NCBI GenBank assembly: GCA_937872535.1
Contig: CALMTC010000008.1
Location: 1-63,283 of the forward strand
Direction of reading: 5' to 3'
DNA length: 63,283 nucleotides
Source of the DNA: an uncultured bacterium
GTDB lineage: Bacteria > Patescibacteriota > Gracilibacteria > Absconditabacterales > Absconditicoccaceae
Each line of letters begins with the position of its first letter. Within the stretch, counting starts at the first letter, position 1. Below the pieces are notes generated by a model. The model was given only the letters and a program-made list of their open reading frames with translations, made no database searches and was not told the origin of the DNA. The position numbers and the translations under genes were made by a program. This document shows, piece after piece, positions 1 to 12,160 of the stretch.

Positions 1-224
1 TGATTCATAAGAGAAAAGAGCAATATAAAGTAGTCAGGACTTATAAGTTTATTTTTAGAAATGTCAAGACATGTTGTCAGAAAGACTTCTTTGATATAAG
101 GGAAACCAGAGAATAATTTTTTTTCTTTTTTTTGTCCATAGTTTTCTTTGAGCTTCTGAGTATAACCCTGTCGTTAAATGAACTTTAACAAAAATCACTA
201 TCAACAATCATTCTTTTAAACGGT
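1..224. other. Intergenic start of window
   Basis: I see no gene here. Positions about 105-150 hold a T-rich run followed by TGTCCATAGTTTTC, which recurs near 29671-29704 and, with one change (TGTCCGTAG), near 51851-51884. No TTGACT-type promoter like those of the other TGA-free genes is visible in front of the gene at 225. Confidence 0.5.
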
Positions 225-1373
225 ATGCGTAAAAAAGCATTGAGCATGGCGTGGCTTTTGCCATTGGCCCTGATGGTCTGTCTGATGACAGGTTGTCAAA
301 AAGAAGAGCTGTCGACTTTTCCAAGTCAAGCAGACAAGTATGAAGATTCTGCTCAGTTATCTGAGCTGAATGACATTGCAGAAGGCAATAAAATGCCACT
401 TCTCATTGGAGATCCAGTCTCTTTGGATCAAAGTGATAAGACAAACGCAACGACTTATGGGCCGTTGATAAAACAGTCTCCACAGACTACGGCAACAGCT
501 CCATATTGTATGTGGCTTGTAAATGCAAATGGTTCTTTATGGACTCCCCAAGCTGGTTATTCTTATGCGGTTGAACTTGAGCTTCTTTCAGGAGATGCCT
601 CGTTCAAATTGTATGGGAAAAATGATGCAACTGGAGCTGAGAGAAGGGAAGAAACGAATGGTACGCTGACGACGAACAAGAAAGTTATTTATTTTTCCGC
701 TTCCAAATTACAAAGCGGGGAGAGTCGGTTTCTTTACTATGTTTTTCCAAACACTCCTTCGGTGACTTTTGTGATGCGTTTCTATAAGTTTGCACCAACC
801 GGTGTAGTCTATAGTTATGCTTATCAGGGATGGACTGGAATGGCAAACTATCTGCACAGCAAACAAGCTACAGGTAGCCATGACTGTGGTCCAAATTCTT
901 ATATGATTGCGAGACATTTAGTTAAGCCATCATATCAAGTTTCTGCCAATGATCTAACCTCAATTAGAAGTAGATCAGGAGTCTCTACCGGCCCTGTTGC
1001 TATTGATAAGCTGAAAATTGTAGCAAACCAAGACTTTGGAACTACAAAGTGTGAATTGAAATTCAGTGCAAGTACAGCAAGGGCATCGTTTTATGCTTGG
1101 TTAAAAGATCAATTCCTGGCAAAACGAACAGTTATTGTTCCACTCAGAATTGTCGGATCGACCGGACAAATTACTACAACGGGAAATGTTGGGCACTATG
1201 TGGTGCTGGTCGGTATGGATCTGACCTCTGGAGGCACAGGTTCCAATGTTTACTACAAAGATGGCTTGTTTGATGACAGTTCAACGAAAACTGTCGATCT
1301 TTCAACAATGCTTGATGCAATGGCAATAAATTCAGCCTATAATGGCTACAATGCATTGTCTCTGTATCCTTAA
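225..1373 (+). CDS. Lipoprotein with C39-like cysteine-peptidase features
   Basis: A 382-residue exported protein. The N-terminus is a lipoprotein signal: a hydrophobic stretch ends in MTGC with the lipidated Cys at residue 24. The C-terminal half has GSHDCGPNSYM (Cys about 222) and, near residue 330, GHYVVLVG. That Cys/His arrangement is typical of C39-like and related papain-fold peptidases. The middle region (about 95-200) looks like a beta-rich accessory domain that I cannot name. The gene stands alone, stops at TAA and is followed by a strong intrinsic terminator. Unlike nearby genes it contains no in-frame TGA in 382 codons, which suggests recent acquisition. The peptidase call is by motif only; the substrate is unknown. 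Confidence 0.55.
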   Translation: MRKKALSMAWLLPLALMVCLMTGCQKEELSTFPSQADKYEDSAQLSELNDIAEGNKMPLLIGDPVSLDQSDKTNATTYGPLIKQSPQTTATAPYCMWLVNANGSLWTPQAGYSYAVELELLSGDASFKLYGKNDATGAERREETNGTLTTNKKVIYFSASKLQSGESRFLYYVFPNTPSVTFVMRFYKFAPTGVVYSYAYQGWTGMANYLHSKQATGSHDCGPNSYMIARHLVKPSYQVSANDLTSIRSRSGVSTGPVAIDKLKIVANQDFGTTKCELKFSASTARASFYAWLKDQFLAKRTVIVPLRIVGSTGQITTTGNVGHYVVLVGMDLTSGGTGSNVYYKDGLFDDSSTKTVDLSTMLDAMAINSAYNGYNALSLYP

Positions 1374-1388
1374 ACTCTAAAAATTTTT

Positions 1389-1423
1389 CACCCTGATTTT
1401 TGTAATCGGGGTGATTTTTTTTG
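1389..1423 (+). terminator. Intrinsic terminator of the lipoprotein gene
   Basis: CACCCTGAT (1389-1397) pairs with ATCGGGGTG (1405-1413) and is followed by a run of eight T's. It starts 16 bases after the TAA stop at 1371. Confidence 0.85.
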
Positions 1424-1476
1424 TAAAAATAGCGTACTTTTTTGCTTGTTTTTTAGTGTTTTTTTATGTATTATAT

Positions 1477-1497
1477 ATACATATGTTTTATATGTAT
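1477..1497. promoter_or_regulatory. Palindromic operator before the toxin-antitoxin pair
   Basis: Inverted repeat ATACATAT-N5-ATATGTAT lies 11 bases upstream of the antitoxin start in a very A+T-rich promoter region. Type II antitoxins normally autorepress by binding such palindromes, so this is the likely operator. That role is inferred. Confidence 0.6.
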
Positions 1498-1508
1498 GAT
1501 TTATAAAA

Positions 1509-1739
1509 ATGAATATAGTTCTCACGACTACGCTTTCTCAGCCGATTTATCAATTTCTCAATGAGCAGGCTACTACTAAAAAAACGACAAAAAAGAATAT
1601 CTTGGAGGAGGCATTGCGTTTATATCAGAAGCAGCAGCTTGAGATTCAGATTAAAGAAGGTTTCAAAGACAGAAAGAAGGAATACCAGCAGATTGCTAAA
1701 GAATGAAGAAATGCCCAGTTTAAATCGTTTCGTGAATAA
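1509..1739 (+). CDS. MazE/RHH-like antitoxin
   Basis: A 76-residue protein when the TGA at 1704-1706 is read as Gly; it then ends at TAA 1737-1739, three bases before the toxin start. The N-terminus (MNIVLTTTLSQPIYQFL) followed by a helical, Lys/Glu-rich region fits ribbon-helix-helix antitoxins that neutralise MazF-family toxins. The call rests mainly on partnership with the toxin and on small size. With the standard code it would lose its last 11 residues. It probably represses its own promoter through the palindrome at 1477-1497. Confidence 0.7.
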
Positions 1740-1741
1740 AG

Positions 1742-2089
1742 ATGAGAAAATATGAAATTTGGATGGCAGATTTTGATCCGAGAAAATGACATGCTCAAAG
1801 CGGGAGGAGACCATGTGTGGTTGTTCAAAATAATCTTTTTAATGCCTATTCTCCGACTGTAATGGTTGTGCCTTTGACATCTATTGTCAAAAAACCATTC
1901 CCAAGTGAGTTTTTAGTTGAGCCATCAGTTTATAATGGTTTGACTCATACAAGTAGATTTTTAGGGTCTCAAGTAATGACATTAGATAAGGTTTTCTTGC
2001 ATGAGAAACTTGGAACTATTGAAAAAAATTACTATAAGCTTGTCTCTGAAGCACTTTCTCTTTCATTAGATATCGAAAATAGATATTAA
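1742..2089 (+). CDS. MazF/PemK-family mRNA interferase toxin
   Basis: A 115-residue protein starting MRKYEIWMADFDPRKG. This matches the MazF opening (usually I-W-x-x-D-F-x-P-x-x-G-x-E-x-x-G-x-R-P-x-x-V), continuing with SGRRPCVVVQN and VVPLTS. In the family these residues form the SH3-like barrel that cleaves single-stranded RNA at short motifs. The Gly closing the first loop (after RK) is encoded by TGA, so standard-code reading destroys the start and leaves only a later fragment. The start is the ATG two bases after the antitoxin stop, a typical coupled TA arrangement. It ends with TAA. Confidence 0.85.
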
Positions 2090-2386
2090 AGCCTCTAAAA
2101 ATTTTTTACATTCATGTTTTCTATAGAGACGCAATTTATTGCGTCTACATTTGCAATTTATTGCGTCTACATTTTTTTGAGATTGTCAGAAAAAAATATT
2201 TCTAAAACATATCAGATTCTGATTCTCATTTGAAATCAAAAAGGAAAAAACTACATTTAAGTGAACTATGAATAAGTTGAAAAAATGATTAAAAGAAGTC
2301 TTTACACACTGCTTTTTTATTGCCAAAAAATAGACCAGTGTTTTTGTGTTTATAGCAGGAATTTTAAATTTTTTTAGAGACAAGAG
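2090..2386. other. Intergenic region with tandem palindromic repeat
   Basis: There is no convincing gene between the toxin and pheT. It holds the repeat at 2123-2172 and otherwise A+T-rich sequence that should contain the pheT promoter; I cannot fix a -10 with confidence. Confidence 0.5.
2123..2172. repeat. Palindromic repeat, 1.5 copies
   Basis: AGACGCAATTTATTGCGTCT (2127-2146) is a near-perfect palindrome. A second partial copy (GCAATTTATTGCGTC plus TACATTT) follows directly. Another copy lies at 14701-14725. The copies are intergenic, so this looks like a small REP- or MITE-like element. Confidence 0.75.
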
Positions 2387-4900
2387 ATGTTGTTTTCCCA
2401 ATCATTGCTCAAAAGGTATATAGCTCTCAATCAATCAGCAGAAATAATTTGAAGAGAAATGACTCACAAAACTTGTGAAATTGAGTGAATCACGCAGAGA
2501 AAAATTCCAGAACTTGTCGTCATTGGAAAGGCTACCAAAGTCGAAAAACATCCAGAAGCTGACAAGCTTTTCGTCTGCCAGATAGACTGTGGTTCGAGAG
2601 GAATTTTTCAGATTCTCACTGGTGGAGAAAATATTGTTGAATGAGCTTTTGTCCCAGCAGCTTTGCCAGGTTGTTATCTGCCAGTCATCGATCTTTCGAT
2701 AGCTGAGAGAAAAATGAGAGGCTTAGATTCCAATGGAATGATCTGTTCAAAAGGTGAACTCGGAATCAATGAAGACGAAGATCAGCATTGGATTTGGGTC
2801 CTCCAACACGGAGACCAAGGTGATTTTTCAGACATTTCAGACGCGGATCTATGAAAATCTTTGGGAGAAAAATATCCTCGACTGGAAAATATTATTTTTG
2901 AAGTAGATAATAAAAATCTTACAAATAGACCAGATCTTACTGGGCATTTTGGTATAGCTATTGAGCTCAAAGCTCTCTTTGCTCAAGAGCCAAAGTCGCT
3001 TATTTTTGATTCAGTCAGTCCGTTGCTTCAGGAACGAGCAGTGACAAATCCGGTCGAAGCTATTTCAAATGGTAATCAAGCTTCTCGTAAAGTAGAACTT
3101 CAAAGCTCTGGAGCGAGATCATATATCCTTGGAGAAATTGAGAATGTCTCTGTCTCAAAGTCGGATTTTTTGACGAGATTATTGATGATCGATATTGGAC
3201 AAACTCCAAAAAATAATCGAGTAGATTTTTCCAATCTTTTTATGGCTCTTGCTGGTCAGCCGATCCACTTTTTTGATGCTGCGAAAGTAAACTGAAATAT
3301 CATTGTGAGGGATGCTAAAACTGGTGAAAAATTTACTGATCTTTTGTGAGTAGAACACAGTTTAGATGCACAAGATATCGTGATTACAGATTCTGAAAAA
3401 ATTCTAGCTCTTGCTGGAGTAATGGGAGGTCAAAATTCAGCTATTACAGATTCTACCAAAAATATTCTCGTGGAAATTGCAAATTTTGATCCAGTGAGAG
3501 TGAGAAAAACTGGTACGAGATTATGACTCAGAACCGATGCAGAATTAAAATTTGAAAAAAATATAAATCCAGTTTTTTCACTATATTCGCTCTTTTTATT
3601 TATGAACGAGCTCAAATATTTTGCCAAAAATCTTTGAAATTATGAAATAAAAGGTTTTTATTCTGCACTTTCTTCTGAAACTCAGGCACAATTTTCTGCT
3701 CCTCGCACTATCAAGCTTTCGAGAAAAAAACTTCATACGACGCTTTTTGGAAATATGAGAGAGGACTTAGAAATGCAGCTAGTGGGTATCTTGGAAAATA
3801 TTGGCTGCAAAGTAATCTCCCAAGATGATGAGCTGAGCTGCCAGATACCATGGTGGAGAGGTCCGACTGACCTTACTATTCCAGAAGATATGATCGAAGA
3901 AGTAGCCAGAATTTATGGTTATAATCGTATTGAAGGAAAAATGCAGACAGGCCAGGTAGAGTTTATTCCGTTTAGTACTGCAGTAAAAACTCTCAGAAAA
4001 ATAGAAGAAACTTTGATAGAACAGTGTCATTATGATCAAGTAGAAACATATCCTCGAGCAGAAAAAAACCGTTTAGATTTATTTGAGACTGATACGGCGA
4101 CTCTTTATGAGCTTCAAAATCCTACTGCTCCAGAAATGAGCTATATGAGAGATAAGCTCATCTATAATCTTCTCGACTATACAGCCAAAAATGCTAAGTT
4201 TTTTGATCAGGTTCAGTTGTTTGATTACGGGAAAATTTGGAAAAAAAACCCTGATCAATCAGCTAGTGATCGTGGAGAAAGAGTTCAGCTTGGAATTGTG
4301 AGATACCAAAAAAATAATAAAAACTGGGAAAAAGATTCTTTTCTCATATTGAAGTGAGAGTGTAGTCTTTTACTCAAAAAGATTGGACTTACAGGAAAAG
4401 TATCATACGAATCAGCAGATATTTCTCTGAATCACCCTAAAAAACAAGCAAAAATTTTGTACGAAGGAAAATGAATAGGTTTTGTGAGCCAGATTCATCC
4501 TACGATACTGGAAGCTTACAAGATGGAGCTCAATAGTCAGTTAGCTTATGCTTGTTTTGATATGACAACGGTTCACGAACTTCTTGAGCAAAAAGTGACT
4601 ATTATCAATCAGATCAAATATGAAACACTGCAAGATCAGATAGTATACAGAGATTTGTGTTTTGTTCTTGATGAGAATCAGCATTTTAGTTCGGTTTTAG
4701 AACCGATAAAAGCATTGCCTCAGATAGAAGAGATAGAAATTTTTGATCTTTATCAGTGAGAAAATTTGCCTCAAGGGAAAAAATCAGTAGCATTGACCAT
4801 GAAGATAAAAGGAGATGGTTCTTTGACGACAGATCAGATCAATGAAATTATGAACTCTGCGATCAAAGAAGCTGAAAAAAATGGTGGACAATTGAGATAA
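2387..4900 (+). CDS. pheT: Phenylalanine-tRNA ligase beta subunit
   Basis: An 837-residue protein with TGA as Gly. Reading order matches PheRS beta: an N-terminal domain with LLKRYIALNQSAEIIG, the OB-fold (EKHPEADKLFVCQI), the segment leading to DNKNLTNRPDLTGHFG (the family signature V.NRPD...G), the B5 domain ending near VARIYGYNRIEG, and the C-terminal catalytic-like core. PheT pairs with PheS (not in this window) to charge tRNA-Phe in the cytoplasm. The frame is interrupted by many TGAs, including those after NIVE, DADL and DLYQ. The C-terminal anticodon-binding (FDX) region is present (KIKGDGSLTTDQI). The start ATG is the first in frame giving a normal N-terminus; no Shine-Dalgarno is seen. 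Confidence 0.93.
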
Positions 4901-4928
4901 AAAAATGTTCAAAATAGTACTGCTAATT

Positions 4929-4960
4929 CCTTCCTTAAGTAAGGAGGGGCAGGGGAGGTT
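4929..4960. repeat. Intergenic repeat CCTTCCTTAAGTAAGGAGGGG family
   Basis: An inverted repeat (CCTT..AAGG) followed by GGGGCAGGGGAGGTT. A close copy is at 17444-17475. Both sit in spacers 3' of genes. Similar sequences are dispersed in many bacterial genomes. Confidence 0.65.
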
Positions 4961-4990
4961 TATAAAAAATTTTTATTCTGCAAAATATAC

Positions 4991-6211
4991 ATGGCTTCAA
5001 CAAATACCAAAAACACTCTCCGAGAAAAATTGATGGATGATATTTCAGAGCTTACTGTTGATCTTCAGGAGCTTTTAAGAGCAGGATATAAATCTAGTAC
5101 GATCAATGAAGATGATATTCTTTCAAAGATTGATGACATCGACAGCAAAGGGAAAATGCTAGAAAAATTTTACGAACTTGCAGAAAAACTAGGTATCAAG
5201 ATTGAAACGATTGAAGATATGCTTGAAAAAGAAGCTAAAAAGCAGTTTGAACAATCTCAGTCAAAACTCGGAAAAGTTCAGCTTTATGAAAAAAAACATA
5301 ACGCTAACGACAAACAATATAAAGATCACATTAAACTCTACTTCAACGATATTTCAAAAATTCCACTTTTGTCAGCAGAGGAGGAAAGAGAAATAGCAAT
5401 GCGTGTCAAAAGATGAGATGAAAATGCAAAGAAAAAACTCATTGAATCGAATCTAAGACTCGTGATCTCGATAGCAAAAAGATTTTTCGGTTCGAGACTC
5501 AGTTTTTCAGACTTGATCCAAGAAGGAAATGTCTGATTAATTAAAGCAATCGAGAAATTTGAACCAGAAAAAGAATTCAAATTTTCGACCTATGCGACTC
5601 GATGGATCAAGCAGTCTATCACCAAAGCAATTGCAGATATGACCAAAAATGTAAGAATTCCAGTCCATCTGATCGATGAGATCAACTCGTACAATAAGGC
5701 ATATCAAGAGCTTTTTCAGAAATTAGGTCGTGAGCCAACATCAAAAGAAATTGGGCAGAAATTAAATTTTCCGATCAAAAAAATTAAAAAATTGGAAGAA
5801 GTGATTTTTGGTAATGTGTCTCTTGATTCTGAGGTGGGAGACGATGGTAAAGATAGCCTTTGAGATTTGATTGAGGATAAAAACACATTGAGACCAGATC
5901 AGTTCGTAGAGAGAGAAACAGTGAGACAAAATCTCGACATGATTCTTGATATGCTTGATGAAAGAGAAGCTAAAATTATCAAGATGAGATATGGTATTGA
6001 TGGTCCAAAATATACGCTTGAACAAGTTTGAGAAGAATTTCAAGTGACTCGTGAAAGGGTCAGACAGATTGAACAAAAAGTTATTCAGAAACTGCAAGAA
6101 CATGTTGGGCTTCAAAAAATTCTGGGTATTGAAGATGATATTGAAAAGCTCGAACACCAGCAAAAAAATCAAAGAAAGAAAAGAGAAAGAAGACCAGAGG
6201 ATGATGAATAA
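4991..6211 (+). CDS. rpoD: RNA polymerase primary sigma factor (sigma-70 family)
   Basis: A 406-residue RpoD/SigA-type factor. It has sigma region 1.2 ([18 protein letters not shown]), region 2 with [10 protein letters not shown] and the -10-recognising [15 protein letters not shown], region 3 ([12 protein letters not shown]) and region 4.2 ([21 protein letters not shown]) that reads the -35 box. Region 1.1 is short, about 100 residues. TGA supplies Gly in VKRGDEN, EGNVGLIKA, SLGDLIED and QVGEEF. The last two are standard glycine positions. It should recognise the TTGACT/TATNNT promoters found elsewhere in the window. Start ATG follows TATTCTGCAAAATATAC directly. A TTTTATTCTG copy at 4971 lies just upstream. 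Confidence 0.95.
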
Positions 6212-6217
6212 AAAACA

Positions 6218-6241
6218 AGAAAGGGCTTCTGCTCTTTTTTT
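6218..6241 (+). terminator. Intrinsic terminator of rpoD
   Basis: AAAGGGC (6220-6226) pairs with GCTCTTT (6231-6237), followed by T's. It starts seven bases after the rpoD TAA and runs into the next start codon at 6242. Confidence 0.65.
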
Positions 6242-7639
6242 ATGAAAATAAAAAAATCTGTAATGACAAATAATTCACCACGAATAAGACAATTAAAAAA
6301 ACAATCATCTCATCCGACTGTGGAAAAGTGATTCGATATCGAGACGGCAATTATTGGCTGATGAATTGCTGGAACTATGACAGCTTATTTTTTACTTTCA
6401 GAAACAAATAAAAAAATTTGTCTGCTGGAAGGATACAAGATTGCACACTGAGCTACAGGTCACAATGCCGGTCAGATAGTAGGCTATTTTGAAAAATCTT
6501 TTTCAGAAATAGTAGACCAATATGGAGCAAATATGGCATTAAAAGCTCAAAAAGATATTTCATGAGCGCGAGAGCTTTTAGAAAATATTGTCGAGTCTTG
6601 CAATCTTAAAACTCCCATATCGATTTTTCAGGGCTATGCTGGTTGTCAGACTGCTCATCAGGTTATCGAACACTTAGAAAAAAAACTGTTGCGTGAAAGT
6701 TGATGAATTCATATTGATACCATACTTGTAGATGAAAACTGGATTAAAAAAAATGAGATCCCAAAGAAATATGAACATCTTTACTCAACAATTTCTTCTG
6801 AAAAAATTAAAATCCTGCTTAATACAAATCAAGAAGACTATATTGCAGTACTTTCAACTAAAAAATGATGTACAAATAGTGCTTTACTTTGTGAAGAGTT
6901 GCTATTGTATCTTCAAAATAAATATGCAGACAGATTTACAGTATATGAAAATACTCCAATTAAACAGATAAATTGTTTTAGTGAAAATACTGTGCTCTCG
7001 ACAGAAAAAGGAGAAAAAATCACAGCAAAAAATACTATTCTTTGTACCAATGGTTTTGAATCTATCGAAATAAAAAATCATGCTTGATGAGATATTGATA
7101 AGAAATTTCATGAAATGGTAGAATGAGTTACTTGATATATGGCAGGTTACCTTGACAAGCCAGGTCAAGACCCTACGGCGATTAGTTATTTTCTTAAGCC
7201 ATGAGAAATATTAGAAAGTGTAAACGAAATGGATGTTTATTTTTACCTTACTCGTAGAAATTATGAGCTAGAAAATAATAAACACTCGTTGGTTTGTATT
7301 GGTTGACCAGAAGTATTTCTTGCTGAGAAAACACTATACGATAGAAATCACTTATATCCCCAAGAGCATCAACAAAAAATAGATAACTTTTTGCATCAAA
7401 CATACGAGCCGTCACCAAAGTGAGAAATTAACTATGAGTTTAAACGACATTGATTGATGGGATACACGCACAATTGACTTCGTTGTATCGGTCCAGATCC
7501 CAAAAATTCCAGACTATTCTATAACTTGTGATGTAATGGAGTGGGTATTTTGAGTTCAATTTTTGGTGGTTATAAAATAGCTCAGTTTATGCTATGAAAA
7601 GTGACAGAAAAAAGTATTTTTGATCCAGTTTATCAGTAA
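6242..7639 (+). CDS. FAD-dependent oxidoreductase (DAO family)
   Basis: A 465-residue protein of the D-amino-acid oxidase/glycine oxidase-like FAD family. The Rossmann motif AIIGGGIAGT is at about residues 38-47; two of its three consecutive glycines are TGA, a clean demonstration of the Gly reading. GATGHNAGQIVGYFEKS matches the FAD-contacting segment of amine/deaminating oxidases. The C-terminal GYTHNGLRCIGPDP and YNLGCNGVGILSSIFGG fit the second FAD-binding stretch. The substrate cannot be told. It is followed 33 bases later by ligA on the same strand. A later in-frame ATG at 6263 could be an alternative start. Confidence 0.82.
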
Positions 7640-7672
7640 AACATCTTTTCATTTTACTTAGAATTTTCTGTC

Positions 7673-9877
<2,205 letters not shown>

Positions 9878-9894
9878 GAAAAAATATTTTTGCA

Positions 9895-9922
9895 CACAAA
9901 AAAACCCAGCCGTTTCGGCTGG
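9895..9922 (-). terminator. Intrinsic terminator for the gene at 9943
   Basis: CCAGCCG (9906-9912) pairs with CGGCTGG (9916-9922). On the minus strand a U-run follows (A's at 9896-9904). It lies between convergent genes and may also slow ligA transcripts. Confidence 0.8.
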
Positions 9923-9942
9923 AGTGATTAATGAGTTAGTAA

Positions 9943-10713
9943 CTATCTCTTATATGGTACATTACCAACAGAGGAAAAAAATGCATTCAGTTCATTAAGA
10001 ACTTGTTGAAAAGTTTTTTCTGTCGTGTTTCCAGCTTCGATTGCTGTAAACAGGACAAACACAGGTCTAATAATGTTTTTCTCTAATTCTGATGTCCCTG
10101 GAAATAATTCGTTTGTTAGTTGGAATAAATCCGTCGCGATCCCCTTTTCTTTGTATAAAGGAATAGCTTTTTTCATAAATTCGTCATACCGCTTACCAAA
10201 TACTTGCTTGATATAGTTTCTTTCGACCATATAAGCTTCGAGTTCACTCTGTGCTTCACTTAGTCCGCTCAATTGAGTTGTATGAAATAACTCATGGAGA
10301 AACACGGCTCTTGCAATGGTGTCGTTTTTCACCATAGGTATTACTACCATTGGTATCCCGTAGGGCCCATTGTTTGTAGAACTTGCTATGGACTTTTGTT
10401 TTCCAGTTGCCATATTATTAGTAGCCTGTTCAAGGTCTGTGATGACAAGTGTGAATCTTGCGTGAGAATCTGGCATTAAAACACGACATGTACCGACTTG
10501 TTCCTTAGGTTGGAATTGAATAGCGATATGGCAATTTTGTCCTTGGCTTATGCGCTGGGCATACTCCAATACTGATTTATCCATTTCGATAGATGAAATT
10601 GGTGCTTCTTTTTCCCTTTCTTCTACCTGATTTACTTTCTTGACTTTTTTACATGAAGTAAAAGTCAAAAAAATAACAAATGCGAGTGTCAAAAATATTT
10701 GTATCTTTTTCAT
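9943..10713 (-). CDS. Lipoprotein with HExxH zinc-protease motif
   Basis: A 256-residue lipoprotein. The signal peptide ends in TFTSC with the lipid Cys at residue 21. FLHELFHTT at about 138-146 carries the HExxH zinc-binding motif, and Glu residues in SEAQSELEAYMVE shortly downstream could be the third ligand. It resembles gene 62136 (HELCH) in layout and probably acts at the outer face of the membrane. It stops at TAG and has no internal TGA. It has its own TTGACT-16 bp-TATTAT promoter and its own terminator. The protease function is motif-based; no catalytic data or named family is claimed. Confidence 0.6.
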   Translation of the reverse strand: MKKIQIFLTLAFVIFLTFTSCKKVKKVNQVEEREKEAPISSIEMDKSVLEYAQRISQGQNCHIAIQFQPKEQVGTCRVLMPDSHARFTLVITDLEQATNNMATGKQKSIASSTNNGPYGIPMVVIPMVKNDTIARAVFLHELFHTTQLSGLSEAQSELEAYMVERNYIKQVFGKRYDEFMKKAIPLYKEKGIATDLFQLTNELFPGTSELEKNIIRPVFVLFTAIEAGNTTEKTFQQVLNELNAFFSSVGNVPYKR

Positions 10714-10745
10714 TTTTTTCGACCATCCTTTTATTGGTCAAATAT

Positions 10746-10773
10746 ATAATAGTTATTTTAGAGAGAAAGTCAA
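10746..10773 (-). promoter_or_regulatory. Sigma-70 promoter, shared TTGACT-N16 design
   Basis: On the minus strand TTGACT (10768-10773) is followed after 16 bases by TATTAT (10746-10751), 33 bases from the ATG at 10713. The same design precedes six other TGA-free minus-strand genes. Confidence 0.75.
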
Positions 10774-10779
10774 GTAATT

Positions 10780-12036
10780 TTACTTCCCGACCATCTCATC
10801 CAGTACCTCAAAAAATCTCTCAAGATCGGCTTCATCGTTGTAGCCATACAGACTCATTCTGATACTACCATTTGAAGTTCCAAGATACTGATAGAGTGGG
10901 TGAGTACAGTGTCCTCAGCTTCTCACACAGATTCACTTCTCAGCAAAAAGTTCACCAACCATCTGGATATTTTTTTGATTTTTGAGTACAAAAGAAAAAA
11001 TTCCTAGCCTATTTTCCAGCTTATCACTACCGATCAGCTCAATCTGATCCCCATAGCCTCTAAAACGCTCCAGAGCTCTGCTCATCAGCTTTTTTTCGAT
11101 GTCTTCCAGAGTCTGGTATCCTCCGATTTTTTCCAGATACTCCAGTGCCTTCAGTAAACTCACAGCTCAGACGATATTTGGTGTACCAGGTTCCCATTTT
11201 TCGACACCACTCTTAAAAGAAAATCAGCTCGTAGTGACCCCTCCAATCGCACCACCACCCACGATCGACGGCTCCAGCTCTTTCATTAGTTCTTGGCGAG
11301 CTACGAGCACTCCAAGCCCTGTATCCGCCATGATTTTATGTGCTGTGAAAATCAAAAAATCAGCCCCAAGTTTCTGAAAATCTAGCTGAAAATGCGGCAC
11401 ACCCTGCGATCCATCAACGATAAAAAAAGTCTCGTCACGAAGCTGGTCGCTAATTCTCTGCAGATCGAGAATCTCGCCTGTCACATTGGAAGCAGCAGTC
11501 AGAGAAACGACTTTTACATTTTTTGTATATTTTTTCTCAAAATCTTCATAATCAAAATGACCACTTTCAAAGTGTTTGTGGTCCCGATGAGACTTATCAA
11601 GAGAGTCGATATCGGGATTCTGGTTAATTCACACAAAATCTACTGTAAAACCATACTGCTTACTCAAATGGTGCCACGGTACGATATTGGCATGATGCTC
11701 GAGGACCGACAGCAAAACCACATCGCCAGCTCCGAGTTTGCCATTGATACACAGCGTCTGAGCTACCAAGTTAAAAGCAAAAGTGCTGTTGTAAGTGTAA
11801 ATCACCTCATGAGCTTGAGAGTTCACGAGCTTCGCTACCATCTTTTTAGACTGAAAAAAAAGCTCCTCACTTTTTTCAGAAAGAGAGTAGTGGCCTCTAT
11901 GGATATTGGAGTAGCTACTTCTGAGAAACTCAGCCACTCAGTCTATCACCTCAGCTGGCTTCTGAGAACTAGCAGCACTATCCAGATAGACCAGCCCTAG
12001 ATTATTGGTAAACACAGGGAAATCAGATTTTTTCAT
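10780..12036 (-). CDS. sufS: Cysteine desulfurase, SufS type
   Basis: A 418-residue class V aminotransferase fold. LVYLDSAASSQKP opens the protein, SNIHRGHYSLSE is the cofactor-loop region, and the PLP lysine lies in FTAHKIMADTGLG. The catalytic Cys sits in RGGGHCTHPLYQYLG near the C-terminus, and SIRMSLYGYNDEADLERF is the usual end. The family takes sulfur from L-cysteine as an enzyme persulfide for Fe-S cluster assembly. No SufB/C/D/U partner is in the window. Many glycines are TGA. The start ATG is the first with the full N-terminal motif. Confidence 0.92.
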
Positions 12037-12096
12037 AGTCAAAACAAAAACAAAGTGAAACAGTTTCAGTATAGGGGAAAAAATCATATTTTCAAA

Positions 12097-12132
12097 CAAA
12101 AAAACTCCTCGGTCGGGTTACCGCCAAGGAGT
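12097..12132 (-). terminator. Intrinsic terminator for the gene at 12161
   Basis: ACTCCT/AGGAGT (12104-12109, 12127-12132) with inner CGGT/ACCG, followed on the minus strand by seven U's (12097-12103). It lies 28 bases beyond the TGA stop of 12161, and no in-frame TAA or TAG occurs before it. Confidence 0.85.
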
Positions 12133-12160
12133 ATAAAGTAATTTTTGCAAATAATAATAA

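Noticed and set aside
2186-2401. A 71-codon minus-strand ORF overlapping the start of pheT
   Set aside because: It overlaps the repeat region and the pheT start, and shows no recognisable features.
10025-10862. Several plus-strand ORFs over the lipoprotein and sufS region
   Set aside because: They are shadows of well-supported minus-strand genes.
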